64,000 nt of DNA from Phaeodactylum tricornutum CCAP 1055/1. Taxonomy: Eukaryota > Bacillariophyta > Bacillariophyceae > Surirellales > Neidiaceae. Numbering within the stretch: the first letter of the stretch is position 1; every line of letters starts with the position of its first letter. The position numbers and the translations under genes were made by a program. The DNA lies in contig NC_011686.1 in the NCBI RefSeq assembly GCF_000150955.2, positions 186,001 through 250,000 of the forward strand, written 5' to 3'. The notes below the pieces were generated by a model. It worked only from the letters and a program-made list of their open reading frames with translations. It was not told the DNA's origin and did no database searches. Below are positions 39,298-48,989 of this stretch, one piece after another.

Positions 39298-39898
39298 TGA
39301 GTTCACTCTGGAGTCGCCCTTTTGTGCTTGAGCAAGTAGATGTATGTAAGAACCTTTCCGGTCCGTCGTCTTTGTGAAAATTGCTCACAGTTCGGCAACA
39401 GGAAGTCGATCGACGCCGTAGCCTTCCAGGAAAGAGCAATCGTGCATCGTAGTCGATTCCCGTCTGTACGGGAGAGAAACAAAGTAGCAGGCTACCTAAC
39501 TGTAAATAATAGTGGGGACTTACCGCTATTTGGATCCATAGATGGCTGGCGGACTTTTAAAACTGTGAGCAGGGAGGTTTTGAATGGTACTCCTCGTCAA
39601 GCTGTGATTTAACGATAGTTTCTGGCGCCGACGGTATTGTAACCGTCATTTTAACTGAAATTCTTTATAATAGGCCAGGCATACGACTGACTCGTTCGCG
39701 CCGCACTCGAAAATGCACTACTCTAGCTATAGTATAAATCTGTACTTAATGTTTGTGACTCTGAAATGTACTCCGAACATTCCAATAATCGCTAAATATT
39801 TGGCGACCGTTCCCGGGATAAAAAGGACCACGAAAAAAACTCTCTGCTACCTCGGCCGACTCATCAAAATTCTCGTGGTGGCTTTGGACAAAGATACA
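39298..39898. other. Divergent region between the multi-pass protein and the third PS-repeat gene
   Basis: These 601 bp contain CTAACTGTAA at 39496-39505 (recurrent motif, reverse orientation), about 200 bp upstream of the minus-strand gene. The plus-strand frame is open from 39713 but has no signal peptide until the ATG at 39899. Confidence 0.45.
39496..39505 (-). promoter_or_regulatory. TTACAGTTAG motif (reverse orientation)
   Basis: This exact copy lies in the divergent spacer, oriented toward the 721-residue membrane-protein gene and about 200 bp from its ATG. Its role is inferred from recurrence only. Confidence 0.35.
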
Positions 39899-41771
39899 AT
39901 GAGATTTGCTTCGGCACTGGCATTACTAACGGTGTCGTCGCTCTACCAAAGACTGGCGGTACGCCGAGGAGAATTTACGGCTGGCGCTTTGGAGCAGCCG
40001 GGACGGAGGCGGTCTCAAAGAGTCGGAGCAGCTCACCTTAAACTGGAACACTTCAGCGTGAATACCATATCACTTTCATCAAGCGCGGCACTCGATGAGA
40101 AAGAATCGATCGGGTATGAGGAGAATGTTCCATCTTCAATAATCAACGCCCTAGGGGAGTTCGACCCTGGCGGTGGTTCCACTGATGTCCCGTCAGCCGT
40201 TCCCTCGAAAGTTTCCTCAGACTCACCTTCTGATACTCCAAGTGATACTCCGCAGAGGATCATACCCACCTTTGCGTCAAGTAGTTACCCTTCATTGGTT
40301 CCCACCATGTCAACGTCGGATGTCCCGTCGTCGCTTCCGTCTGATGTTCCGTCAACAGTACCATCGGATGTCCCGTCGTCGATTCCGTCGGATGTGCCGC
40401 CCACCACACCATCGGATATTCCTTCTTCAGTCCCCTCCGACGTGCCGTCTACCATACCGTCGGATGTCCCTTCGCTTTTTCCGTCTGATGTACCGTCCAC
40501 TATACAATCGGATTTTCCTTCTTCAGTCCCCTCGGACTTGCCTTCCACCATACCGTCGGATGTCCATTCGTCGATTCCGTCTAGTGTTTTGTACTCTATA
40601 CTATCAGATGTTCCTAATTCTCTCTCATCCGAAGTACCTTCAGAACTTCCATCTTATATGCTAGCAAACGTACCTTCATTCAAGCCATCGAATGTTCCGT
40701 CATTTTCAAGTATACCTTCAGCTATCCCGACAACAACCAGTGAAATTTTAACTTTGGCAATGTCCAATCTTCCGTCAAGCCTTCCCTCCGGCATGATGTC
40801 TGTACCATCTGATCTTCCTTCAATTACACCGTCAAATGCGGTGTTGGTAACATCGAAAAGCCCATCAAAAATGCCATCAAATGCAACATCAACGCCACCC
40901 TCCCAAAATCCCAGCAGAACGCCAAATGGCTATCCCTCATTCCGTCCAGATCCTTGGCCCACACAACTCCCGATTTCAAAAATGCCCACAGCATCACCTT
41001 TATTTGCACCCACTTTTACCCAGAATGAAGGCACTTGCGATGGGGATGGCTATACTTTGAATCCCTCTCAGGCTACGTTTCTTGCTCAAAACGATCGTGA
41101 AGCGGACAAAAGGATTGTTTTCAGCTACGAACTTCATTTATCAGAGAATGCGACAGAAGCCCCAATTATTATCGAAAGTGTCGAAAGGCGCATACTTCAG
41201 GCCGTCCTAGGGGGTTACTGTATCACTGGAGACATGCGCAGGCTACAAGTTGCCCCCGTCTTCGACTCCAATCCTCCAGATTTTCCGGTTGGTAAGTCTG
41301 AGTTGACCAGGCTTTGCAAAACTCTACCAATCCATAGTCGCTTACCGTTCTCCTTTGTTTCGATAAGGCTCTTGTGGCGACAAATGTACCTTGGTATACG
41401 GCTGGATGATGGCAACTGGGGAAGATCCCGGCCTCTTTTGCAAGGTGAAACAAATTATTTATGACTCTATCATCAGTGGCGCGTTGGAGGATGTTGATGG
41501 TGTCAGCGAGCTTGTTTATAAAGAGGTTCGCGTAGCGCCTTGCTATGTCTCGGTGGATGGCCCACCGGGCGGTTCCATTAGTGCAGTTGAAGGTAGTCGA
41601 TCCCGTCAATCAAGTAACTCGGATTCCTCACCAGTGGGGTTTGTAGCCGGAATTTCCCTTTTCGCTGCTTTTATTGTTTTTGCAGCGGCCGTGCTGGTAA
41701 TCAGAAAACAACATCGCTCCAGTGAGGAAGCTAATGTCCAGAATCGCAGTGACATCTCCCCGGATATTTAG
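39899..41771 (+). CDS. Type I membrane protein with PS-repeat stalk (two exons)
   Basis: Exons 39899-41291 and 41368-41771 are joined across a 76-bp GTAAGT...GATAAG intron, giving 598 residues. The ATG at 39899 gives a signal peptide (MRFASALALLTVSSLYQRLA). A stalk of PSDVPS-type repeats follows (SSVPSDVPSTIPSDVPS), then a globular domain with spaced cysteines (NEGTCDGDGY, GGYCITGD, and across the splice PVGSCGDKCTLVYGW, LFCKVKQIIYDSI). It ends with a transmembrane helix (VGFVAGISLFAAFIVFAAAVLVI), a basic stop-transfer RKQHR and a short tail. Order and domain pattern match the four-exon protein at 11-12.7 kb, so the two are paralogues. Such proteins are likely exposed at the diatom surface or cell wall; binding partners are unknown. 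Confidence 0.84.
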
Positions 41772-42621
41772 ATTCCGCGAAGACAACAGTGTTAGCCAAA
41801 TCAAGTATGATTATACAATTGACGAGTATACTTGGTTGATGTGTCAGGAGAGCGAGAGAAAGCGCCCTTATGAGTCGTTGTAACATGGCTTTGAGATAAG
41901 TGTCACTGATCGGCTTAGCAATGATCTACAACTCCTCTATGCGTGGATATGTCTTTTACTGTTTACGTCACTATGGCACTTTCGCTTGTTGAAGGTCGAA
42001 GTTTGAACTTACAGTTAGTCTTCCGGACCGCTAGATTGTGTTGACTGCTAATAACCCTCAAAGCTTTATAGACTGACTACCTAAGGAAGTGTTTAGATGT
42101 AAGTGTAAAACCGTTGTTGGCAAAGCGACAATTGGAATTGCATTAGTACAGTAGTATCCCTTGAATGTAAGCAAGAGGCCATCTCCTTTTGACACTTTCT
42201 CAATTGGTGGAACTGGAACGGGGTAGCTTTTCAACGACAAGGAAGTACATACACTTTATACTCACAGTGAGGGTTTGGAAGAAGTGAGACTAAGAACGAA
42301 CTGCCTGGTTCTATTGGAACTGTGAGATTGCCATACATGGGTTTGGAAGAGCTGGCCTGCTGTTACTTCTTTAAGTCCAGAGGCCCAAATTGGACTTTTA
42401 ACGATGACTATGAAGTCGAGGAGAGCAAGCTTGGGTTCTAGGCTTGCGATAAATAAATGACGAATGACAGCGCTTCTGCACCATTCGCCTTTTTACTTCT
42501 TGTACCAGCCACAACTACTTGTTGCCAATTTAATGTAAGGCTTGAAGAAGCGTCGTTTCATTGTATACGGTGATAACTTTACAAAAGCTATGTAGCTTAG
42601 AGCCTTTCCCTAAAAGGAGAT
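41772..42621. other. Intergenic region with one TTACAGTTAG motif
   Basis: These 850 bp lie between two convergently oriented reading frames. An exact motif copy is at 42009-42018, not close to an obvious start codon. No gene was recognised. Confidence 0.4.
42009..42018 (+). promoter_or_regulatory. TTACAGTTAG motif
   Basis: This exact copy lies 238 bp downstream of the PS-repeat gene stop. Its location argues that not every copy sits in a promoter, unless an unannotated transcript starts here. Confidence 0.3.
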
Positions 42622-43023
42622 CTAAGATTTCTTGTCTTCAGACTTGACGTTCTTCTCTTCAGTTTTATGGGGTTCGCAGCCCTCGGCCTCGACTGGGAAA
42701 AATGTGTTGGAAGAAAGAGCTTCACCAAGAGATGGGTCATTTTTGCAAAAAGAAGGGTTGTCCTCTTTCATTTTCGGTTCATTTCTAGCTGGTGGGTTGT
42801 CCGTATAGATTGCGTTTGTTTGAAGCGCTTCACCAACCGTTGGCGCGTTGGCTTTCATTTGACAGTGAGTTTCTTTTTCCATTTTAAGAGGCATAAAAAA
42901 TTTCCCTAGCAACTTTTTGAGGGTAAAGATTATTCCGTTATTCTTTGACAAGAAATCGCCCTATATCGCATTGATGGTTTGCTCAGATTCATCGTAGATT
43001 CGTTTTCGAAAGTCTCCACCCAT
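42622..43023 (-). pseudogene. Small hydrophilic ORF, possibly interrupted, unknown
   Basis: The clear coding-like part is 42894-42622 (90 residues from the ATG at 42894). It contains two similar blocks, APTVGEALQTN and DPSLGEALSSN, separated by a Lys/Asn/Pro-rich linker, and a Lys/Glu-rich end. The internal repeat with shared GEAL suggests real coding. The same frame is open further upstream and reaches an ATG at 43023, but one in-frame TAG at 42963-42961 interrupts it. This could be a pseudogene, a sequence variant, a short upstream ORF, or an unseen intron whose acceptor uses the AG of that TAG. No domain is recognised. Confidence 0.35.
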
Positions 43024-43191
43024 CTTCTACATTCCACAAGAAAGTTTAAAGGAATCTGAACGATACTTTAACAAAATTACTACGGTTTTGCCCCTTGCCG
43101 CCTCGTAACTGGCGATCTGCGATCTATCTTATCTCTTCGAGCTTCATAGTTGAATCTGAGCTGACTGTCAAACTTTCGCAATTCGCATAGT

Positions 43192-44574
43192 TCACTCCAG
43201 AAATATGCTGGGAGTCACAGTCTTATTGCTGTACAGCCAGCGCAACATTCGACGGTCATATTTGGGTTGATAGTGACGTCCGTCACCGCGCACCGTGTAA
43301 GGCGCCGACAGGAAATATCCTTCATAGAGATCCAGAAAGGGGATGCGCAGCTCGGCCATTATTTGTTTTTGTCCACGATACAGAAATTCAGATCGGGAAG
43401 CACTCATGTAACGCACTCTCTCTGCGCACCTCCGATCTTTGTTACATCCTGGAAGCATTCTATGTACATGCAAGGTAGAAGGCGATTTCCAAAAAACTGT
43501 CGTATTGGGAAATTCTTTTTGAACACGGGCAATATACAGCCGACAAGCTTGTAAGTGATCCCGAAAATCAGCCTTCTGAATATTCTGATTTTGAAGAATG
43601 TCCCAAACAGAAGACCCAATTACAAGGCCCACGGTGGGGTCTTGCAGATCGCCGCCGTGCCACTCACGAAGCTTAGGTATGAAACGCTTGTCGAGTGTTT
43701 CGCTTGTAAGCTCCGAATTGACATTGGCCTTCCAAAACACATCTTTTCGAAAGAATCTTGTATATCCGAATACAAGCTGCTGTAAAAGTGAGTCTCCGAA
43801 GGATACCATTCTAGAAAACTCGGAGAAATTAGGAGATATAGTTGGAGCCTGGAAAACTCGAATCCTAGGGGCCTTAACATGCGCGGTTGTTTCCAAACAG
43901 GTGGATCCGTTGTCTTTCCAGTTGTCTTTTAGAGGTTGTGGGGTAAACCCGATACCACACGAATACTGGAAGTATATGGTCAAATTTCCATGGCCCGTCA
44001 AATTACTGAAGGTTTCTTTGATAGGTACGGTTACGAAATCAAGCCCATATGAACCATTGTGCAGGTCTTGAATCCATGCCACAGCGGTTGCATCCCACTC
44101 TTCATTAGAATCTTTATAGACAACGTAGAATTCGTCACCTCCGACCGTCTTTTTCGATCCTGTGCTATCGAGACTTTCCATTATCCAGGGCATTTGGTCC
44201 GTGTGCAAAAGGACCTGTGATGTGATATTACAGTTGATGAGTGGATTCGAGGCATCCGAATAATTTCCGATGGCGAAGCGCACCCTCTCCTCTGATGTGG
44301 AGCTCGGTACAGCCGGAAGTAAAACAGTTCGCGAGTTAGGAGCGTGGTCATGGTAAAGCTGAATCGTGTTCGTCCTTGATTGTCTAGCACCCGATCGATT
44401 TGCATTTGGCAAATGAGAGACATTGAAGTGATGAGGCCTGTCGCCTCCTCGTTTCGACAAGAGCTTACCGGAAGCAGCTTGTTTGACGTAATGGCGGTGT
44501 TGTCTAACAATCAACATTGAAACCAGGACTAGACCAAGCAAAGAAAAGGAGAAGCAAACATTCCGCCTTTTCAT
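43192..44574 (-). CDS. NXPE/PC-esterase-like Golgi type II membrane protein
   Basis: The 460-residue product is read from the ATG at 44574; the upstream TTG start is rejected. A basic end (MKRR) and one helix (VCFSFSLLGLVLVSMLIV) give type II topology. At about residues 95-230 there is a filamin-like Ig region (GGDEFYVVYKD, AVAWIQDLHNGSYGLDFVTV, LTIYFQYSCG) as in neurexophilin/NXPE proteins. A GDSL/PC-esterase-type domain follows with block I FGDSLLQQ at about 260 and a C-terminal DGRHYQPKYD at about 430, which would supply catalytic Asp and His. PC-esterase-like proteins acylate or deacylate glycans, as plant TBL proteins do. A role in modifying surface polysaccharide or glycoprotein is inferred. 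Confidence 0.74.
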   Translation of the reverse strand: MKRRNVCFSFSLLGLVLVSMLIVRQHRHYVKQAASGKLLSKRGGDRPHHFNVSHLPNANRSGARQSRTNTIQLYHDHAPNSRTVLLPAVPSSTSEERVRFAIGNYSDASNPLINCNITSQVLLHTDQMPWIMESLDSTGSKKTVGGDEFYVVYKDSNEEWDATAVAWIQDLHNGSYGLDFVTVPIKETFSNLTGHGNLTIYFQYSCGIGFTPQPLKDNWKDNGSTCLETTAHVKAPRIRVFQAPTISPNFSEFSRMVSFGDSLLQQLVFGYTRFFRKDVFWKANVNSELTSETLDKRFIPKLREWHGGDLQDPTVGLVIGSSVWDILQNQNIQKADFRDHLQACRLYIARVQKEFPNTTVFWKSPSTLHVHRMLPGCNKDRRCAERVRYMSASRSEFLYRGQKQIMAELRIPFLDLYEGYFLSAPYTVRGDGRHYQPKYDRRMLRWLYSNKTVTPSIFLE

Positions 44575-44951
44575 GGTCCAGGTATAATTCCTAGAAAGTG
44601 AAAGGAAAAAGTGAAACAAAGGTCATTTTCTGGCAGCAATCCAACAGAAACACGGTATTTCTTCTAGCTCTAAGGTTAGACAGAAATGTTTACGTATTGA
44701 CTGACTATTTTCGCACTTTTACAGTTAGGTAGGCTCAAATACAGACCGACAGAGAACAGACGGTATGTCTAGCTACTCAGACTGTGAGGTGAAAACTGTT
44801 TCCCGGACCAAAAGCCACACTCGTCGTGTTGCTGGGTTTTTTCTCACAAAGAGCGCCCGTTTACAGTCAAGACTTCGAAGCTTGTTCTGTGGGCTGCAAA
44901 GCGCCACGAAGTCAAACTTTTTTGTCATCCTATTCAAGGACACGCTTTGCA
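44575..44951. other. Divergent promoter region between NXPE-like gene and LYRM7
   Basis: These 377 bp contain TTACAGTTAG at 44719-44728 and TGACTGTGA-type sequences near 44778 and 44869. The LYRM7 frame is open upstream to 44826 but without an ATG. Confidence 0.45.
44719..44728 (+). promoter_or_regulatory. TTACAGTTAG motif in a divergent promoter
   Basis: This exact copy lies 145 bp from the NXPE-like start and 224 bp from the LYRM7 start, a typical promoter position for either gene. Confidence 0.4.
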
Positions 44952-45420
44952 ATGTCGGCTCAAGCTAGAGTTTTTTCAGGCTACCGCCGCTTATTCCGTG
45001 CCCGCAGGAACTTATTTGAGGGCGATGTGCAGGCAATGAAGGAGTCTCGTGTTGCTATTAAGCAGGAATTTGTGAAAAACAGAGGTGCTGTGATAGCTGG
45101 AGAGCAATTTGAGGGCCTATTGACCATGGTGGACGAGGCTGAAGACATGCTGCGACACGGTATAGCCCGAGGCAATCTCAACCCTGGTACAGGAAACTAT
45201 GGTACGTGTAAAAGGCTGGCGGCAAGTCGTGCAACGCCGTCCCCCAGTCTTTTTTGGTTCTCACGTTTCCCAACATTTGTTGTAATATCTGACAGAAATT
45301 AAAATCAAACCTGAACATGTTGAGGGCGTAGAGCATTCCAATATGGAACCAATAACTGCGGACGTTGTATCGAAAATGGAAAGACCAATGGTAGAGACAA
45401 CTTGCCAATCGAAGAAATAA
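44952..45420 (+). CDS. LYRM7: LYRM7/MZM1-like LYR-motif mitochondrial complex III assembly factor (two exons)
   Basis: Exons 44952-45201 and 45296-45420 are joined across a 94-bp GTACGT...GACAG intron, giving 124 residues. The N-terminal LYR-type motif is VFSGYRRLFRARRNLFEGD. It is followed by ARxxxxxEF-like VAIKQEFVKNRGAVIAGEQF and a helix DEAEDMLRHGIARGNL, the order seen in LYRM7/Mzm1. Length matches the family (about 104-125). LYRM7 stabilises the Rieske iron-sulfur protein in the mitochondrial matrix before its insertion into complex III. Exon 2 adds the hydrophilic tail EIKIKPEHVEG and onward. The L of LYR is G here (GYR), a tolerated change in some members but worth noting. Confidence 0.82.
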
Positions 45421-45528
45421 TCTTGGACATTAAAAATTCAATTTTTTTGGAAATTATAGATAGCTGCACTTTTTATACTCGTCCCAGTGGAGAGCAGCTT
45501 TCCGTACTAGATGCAAAATTTGAGTGCG

Positions 45529-46116
45529 TCATTTCACTTTGATGTTGAAGGAGCACGCTGCCATGCTTTGTCCATCAGCTAAAAAGTCACACGATACCAC
45601 AGCTGGAATTCCCAAGTTTGATAAACAACCCCGAATGATCCCACAAGGGTATGACAGTAGCTGCTGAGCCATAATACGCGAATCTTCGGCACCGACTGGA
45701 AACCTCAACATCCATTTCAGGGACAAGTCCTTCAAAACAAACACCCCGCGGTGATTTGTTTGAAGTTTATCGATTTGTTTGGCAAACAACTCTAGCCATA
45801 CGTCTTTACACAGAAATTTGACGGCTTCCAACTGCTGTGATGCAACAGCAACGGCAGTATCTTGATTGGGTGCAACGTTCCAGGTCTTGTTGAGGGCGAG
45901 CCGTTCTGTGATACGGTAGCCAACGGAATATCCCATTCTCTCAACTTTCGCTTGAACCATTTCCGATGCCATAGCCAAAGCCTCTTCCTCGTCGCGCTGA
46001 CTGTCTGACGCCGGCGCACAGTGTGCCCGCGAGTAGTGAGTCAACTCGGTCACGAGGAATTCAAATATTTGTTCCGAAACGTGGGAATCGGCTCCGGTCG
46101 ATGTGGAAGTTTCCAT
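45529..46116 (-). CDS. TRAPPC6: TRAPP complex subunit TRAPPC6/Trs33
   Basis: The 195-residue product is read from the ATG at 46116. It shows the Bet3/TRAPP fold pattern of TRAPPC6: ERMGYSVGYRITERLALNK, LEAVKFLCKDVWLELFAKQI, DKLQTNHRGVFVLKDLSLKW and, near the end, SYPCGIIRGCLSNLGI followed by AACSFNIKVK. Length is close to human TRAPPC6 (about 160) with a short acidic insert (SQRDEEEALAMASEM). TRAPP is a Rab-GEF that tethers vesicles at the Golgi. Little doubt about the assignment. It converges on LYRM7, with 108 bp between stops. Confidence 0.92.
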   Translation of the reverse strand: METSTSTGADSHVSEQIFEFLVTELTHYSRAHCAPASDSQRDEEEALAMASEMVQAKVERMGYSVGYRITERLALNKTWNVAPNQDTAVAVASQQLEAVKFLCKDVWLELFAKQIDKLQTNHRGVFVLKDLSLKWMLRFPVGAEDSRIMAQQLLSYPCGIIRGCLSNLGIPAVVSCDFLADGQSMAACSFNIKVK

Positions 46117-46724
46117 AGCGTCCCGATGTATTCGAAAGCGGCAGGCGCTAGTTCTAAAGGCTGAATGCACAATGTTCTTTCCTTGAAAAGTAGGGGCTGT
46201 GAATTGTAAGCTACGTTGACATTACAACAAGGCCGTTTCTTTATCCATGTGTTGGCTGACATTTTTGACTTTTTAGTTGCTAGAGAGAGAGGTGTGGACC
46301 TCGAGACTGACATCAACCCTCAACCCTCGTACTACAAGCAAGCGTTCGCAAAGCGCCATACGGTAGTTGTTTCTGACTGTGACACTGAATATCATTAGCA
46401 CTGCTAAGCTGTACGAATTCCGAAGCCTCACTAAATTCTCTAGTTAGCCGAAAGTGATCGACGCTGAGGAGAAACAGGGCATTCCTGACGTACGACAACC
46501 AGGCCCAACCCTCTTGTTGCCATGGGCATCTGTCTATGGGCGGATATGCCAGGGGAAGATGGTCGCTGTCTATGTTCGGAAAGATGAGACGTTCACAAAA
46601 TACCCAGTGCAAACGCGTTTTCCGAGTTTATTGTTGCCACGGAACCACGGAGAACAGTCGAAGACCTATTGACTTTACATGAGCTTTACAAGCTGGCTTA
46701 AAGCGTAGCAAGAAGCAATACATA
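46117..46724. other. Divergent region between TRAPPC6 and the mitochondrial membrane protein
   Basis: These 608 bp contain short open frames on both strands without motifs. A TGACTGTGACACTG sequence lies near 46373. No gene was recognised. Confidence 0.4.
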
Positions 46725-47732
46725 ATGAATACTATTTCCTCGCTAACTCTGAGAACCCTTCGACCCAGACCTTCACTGTCGGTTAGGCGGTTTTTTGGAG
46801 ACGCTCCAGTGGAATTACGTCATTCCGATGCGAGCGCTAAAATTGTTTCCCGTCGAGGCTGGCAAGCTTACGTGCAGAAATATCCGAGAAAAATCGAAGC
46901 GAAAAAGAAGGTAGAAGACAAGACTGAATGGCCCAAATCCGTTCGGTATTCGACCTACGCTGCCTCTGCAGTTCTGGTTCCTTATTTCGCCGTATGGTTT
47001 GTTGCTTCGAATCGCAGAGCCCGAGAAGCAGTCTTTCCGCTGCTTTCCGATGGCCTGCGTGAAAAACTGCGGAATTACTTCGGGATGGAAGATTTGGATG
47101 CGCTATCGTACACTGAAATTGTGGAAGAGAAGAGGACAGTTCCGCGCCGCCTTGATCAAGAATTGTCTGAGAAGGAACGACTACAACAATCTCAAATCGA
47201 ATCCATTTTGCTGAGCGATGTCGCTATTCGATTACAAACGGTTGAAGATGACAATGTTACTGTACATGCTGACGATACGTATCGAAGAATTCCGGCTTCA
47301 ACACCCGGAAATGTATCTACTCTTCTACATGTGCTGGGAGACTCAGCTAATTCAACATCCTCAAATGTTTCCGTTGCGGTAGATTTTCCACAGGATAAAA
47401 CGGCGGACACAATCGGAGACGAATTTTTAGAGAATAGCTTCGACAAAGTCGAATCACCGAAAGATCCTCTTTTATCTACGATTCACACCTATTCATTATG
47501 GCACTATCAACCGTCTGCTGCTTCACGATCAACACAACAGACGTCCAGCAGCGCCGGAATCTCCAGTGATGACGTGAATCGATCGTGGCTAGTACAACAA
47601 GTTGATCTCCTAGAACGAGAGCTCCGCGGCGCCAGCACCAGACCCGTTGACGATATCTTGGAAGAACTCAACCAGGCAAAGTCGGAGCTTCGAGCACTGC
47701 GTTGGAAACGCTTCCTACCATGGCGAAGCTAG
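46725..47732 (+). CDS. Predicted mitochondrial single-pass membrane protein, unknown
   Basis: The 335-residue product starts at an ATG. The N-terminus looks like a mitochondrial presequence: no acids, several Arg and Ser (LTLRTLRPRPSLSVRRFF). A basic region (KYPRKIEAKKK) precedes one transmembrane helix at about residues 78-95 (YAASAVLVPYFAVWFVAS). The rest is polar and acidic; the final 50 residues form a likely coiled coil (LVQQVDLLERELRG, DDILEELNQAKSELRALRW). No domain is recognised. An inner-membrane protein with a matrix or intermembrane coiled coil is plausible. It converges on the CpeT/CRL-like gene, with 43 bp between stops. Confidence 0.7.
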   Translation: MNTISSLTLRTLRPRPSLSVRRFFGDAPVELRHSDASAKIVSRRGWQAYVQKYPRKIEAKKKVEDKTEWPKSVRYSTYAASAVLVPYFAVWFVASNRRAREAVFPLLSDGLREKLRNYFGMEDLDALSYTEIVEEKRTVPRRLDQELSEKERLQQSQIESILLSDVAIRLQTVEDDNVTVHADDTYRRIPASTPGNVSTLLHVLGDSANSTSSNVSVAVDFPQDKTADTIGDEFLENSFDKVESPKDPLLSTIHTYSLWHYQPSAASRSTQQTSSSAGISSDDVNRSWLVQQVDLLERELRGASTRPVDDILEELNQAKSELRALRWKRFLPWRS

Positions 47733-47775
47733 ATAGACATAACGAGATAGCTTTATTGCAGAAGAAATGGGTCGT

Positions 47776-48723
47776 CTATTTTGTGGGCCTAGAGCCTCCC
47801 CCAACGGCGACCATTTTATCTTGGTACTCACCTTCGCTCCGAAAGTCGGGTCCTAAAGTCCAAGCCAAATCTTCTTGAACAATCGTTCGACCGTTATTCA
47901 GAGCAATATCCGTTACTCGTTCTAGTCGATAAGGAACCCCTCTTTGGTTCCCGTAAATAAAGCGCATCGTGTCTGGGTCGAAGCCGCGATCGTGAATCCA
48001 AAGTTCGTCTGGCCACAAACTGAGCTGATCTTTGATGAGTATTTTCTGACCCGGCATCATCTGGCTTTCTACCAAGGCTTCTCCGTGCACCATAACGGCA
48101 TGCAGCCCGTTGGGGCCCTCGTCGAGTGCATAGTCGTGTTGGACAGGGTCAAGTACCCATGACCATCGCACGTCGCATTTTGGAAGGAGCTGAACGCGGC
48201 CCTTGACACCAAACTCTTCAAAAAACAGCGGCCATGATGATGGATCTGGGCAACGCCGTAGCCGCCTTTCTAGCTCTGGATGGAGTGTATGAAGCACTGT
48301 GTCGATGGTGCTTTCGTCGACAGGAATTAGGTCGTAGAAGCGAAAGCGAAAGATAGCTCCAGGGACACCATCAAAGTAAAAGGCTGCCAACCGCGCCGTT
48401 TCCGAGACCGGAACAAGACTGCAATGTATGTGCTCATGCCCACCTCCCTCTCGGGGTAAAAGTCCCTTTTTGCGGTCATGGATCACTTGATTATAGTTGT
48501 CAAAGTCTCCTTGAAAGCGGTCCAACAAAGCTTTCCAAACTGAAGCGTCTAAATTGCCGACGTGGTCTGAAGCGCTATTTGTATTACTAGCAAACTCAAC
48601 GAATGAATTCCTTCTCGCCCTAGGATAAGCCCACAACTCGGTAAAGCTCTTTGACCATTCAATCATTATTAGAATGGTGGCAAGTCCCACAATCCTCGCT
48701 GGCGCAGAGGTAGACGCTGCCAT
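47776..48723 (-). CDS. CpeT/CRL-like protein (chromophore-lyase family)
   Basis: The 315-residue product starts at an ATG. A hydrophobic segment lies at residues 10-22 (RIVGLATILIMIEW). The CpcT/CpeT-like part covers about 60-300: FQGDFDNYNQVIHDR at the start, FRFRFYDLIPVD in the middle, the Cys-containing LLPKCDVRWSWV, and near the C-terminus ILIKDQLSLWPDELWIHDRGF with a following G-x-x-x-GVPYRLERV. Bacterial CpeT attaches bilin to phycobiliprotein; the plant homologue CRL sits in the plastid envelope and influences plastid division. Diatoms have no phycobilisomes, so a CRL-like role is more likely. The assignment is by motif layout; plastid targeting is not clear from the N-terminus. Confidence 0.7.
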   Translation of the reverse strand: MAASTSAPARIVGLATILIMIEWSKSFTELWAYPRARRNSFVEFASNTNSASDHVGNLDASVWKALLDRFQGDFDNYNQVIHDRKKGLLPREGGGHEHIHCSLVPVSETARLAAFYFDGVPGAIFRFRFYDLIPVDESTIDTVLHTLHPELERRLRRCPDPSSWPLFFEEFGVKGRVQLLPKCDVRWSWVLDPVQHDYALDEGPNGLHAVMVHGEALVESQMMPGQKILIKDQLSLWPDELWIHDRGFDPDTMRFIYGNQRGVPYRLERVTDIALNNGRTIVQEDLAWTLGPDFRSEGEYQDKMVAVGGGSRPTK

Positions 48724-48989
48724 GGTCAGGTATGTTCGAATTTGTCTGCAGTGTCAGAGATCCTTTTTTTCTGATATCTCGTACTGACAGTGAATGAAAG
48801 AGGTCGGAAGTAGTTACTGTCATTTGGATGCTTCACAGTCAGCGTACTTGCTTCAAATTTTAATATTTAACTTTAAATTTTTGAAATTTCTGACAGTAAG
48901 TCTCGCATTCACTGTCACAAATGGACGAAAACTGCGGAGCAGAAAAAGCTGCGGCAGAACTCGGAAGCCAGCTGGATATAGATTCGACC
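48724..48989. promoter_or_regulatory. Divergent spacer dense in ACTGT/ACAGT elements
   Basis: In these 266 bp between the CpeT-like and rhodanese genes I count five ACTGT or ACAGT cores: CTGACAGTGAA (48784), TTACTGTCATT (48815), CACAGTCAGC (48836), TCTGACAGTAAG (48890) and TTCACTGTCACA (48909). The ATG at 48921 could be an alternative rhodanese start inside this spacer. Confidence 0.45.
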
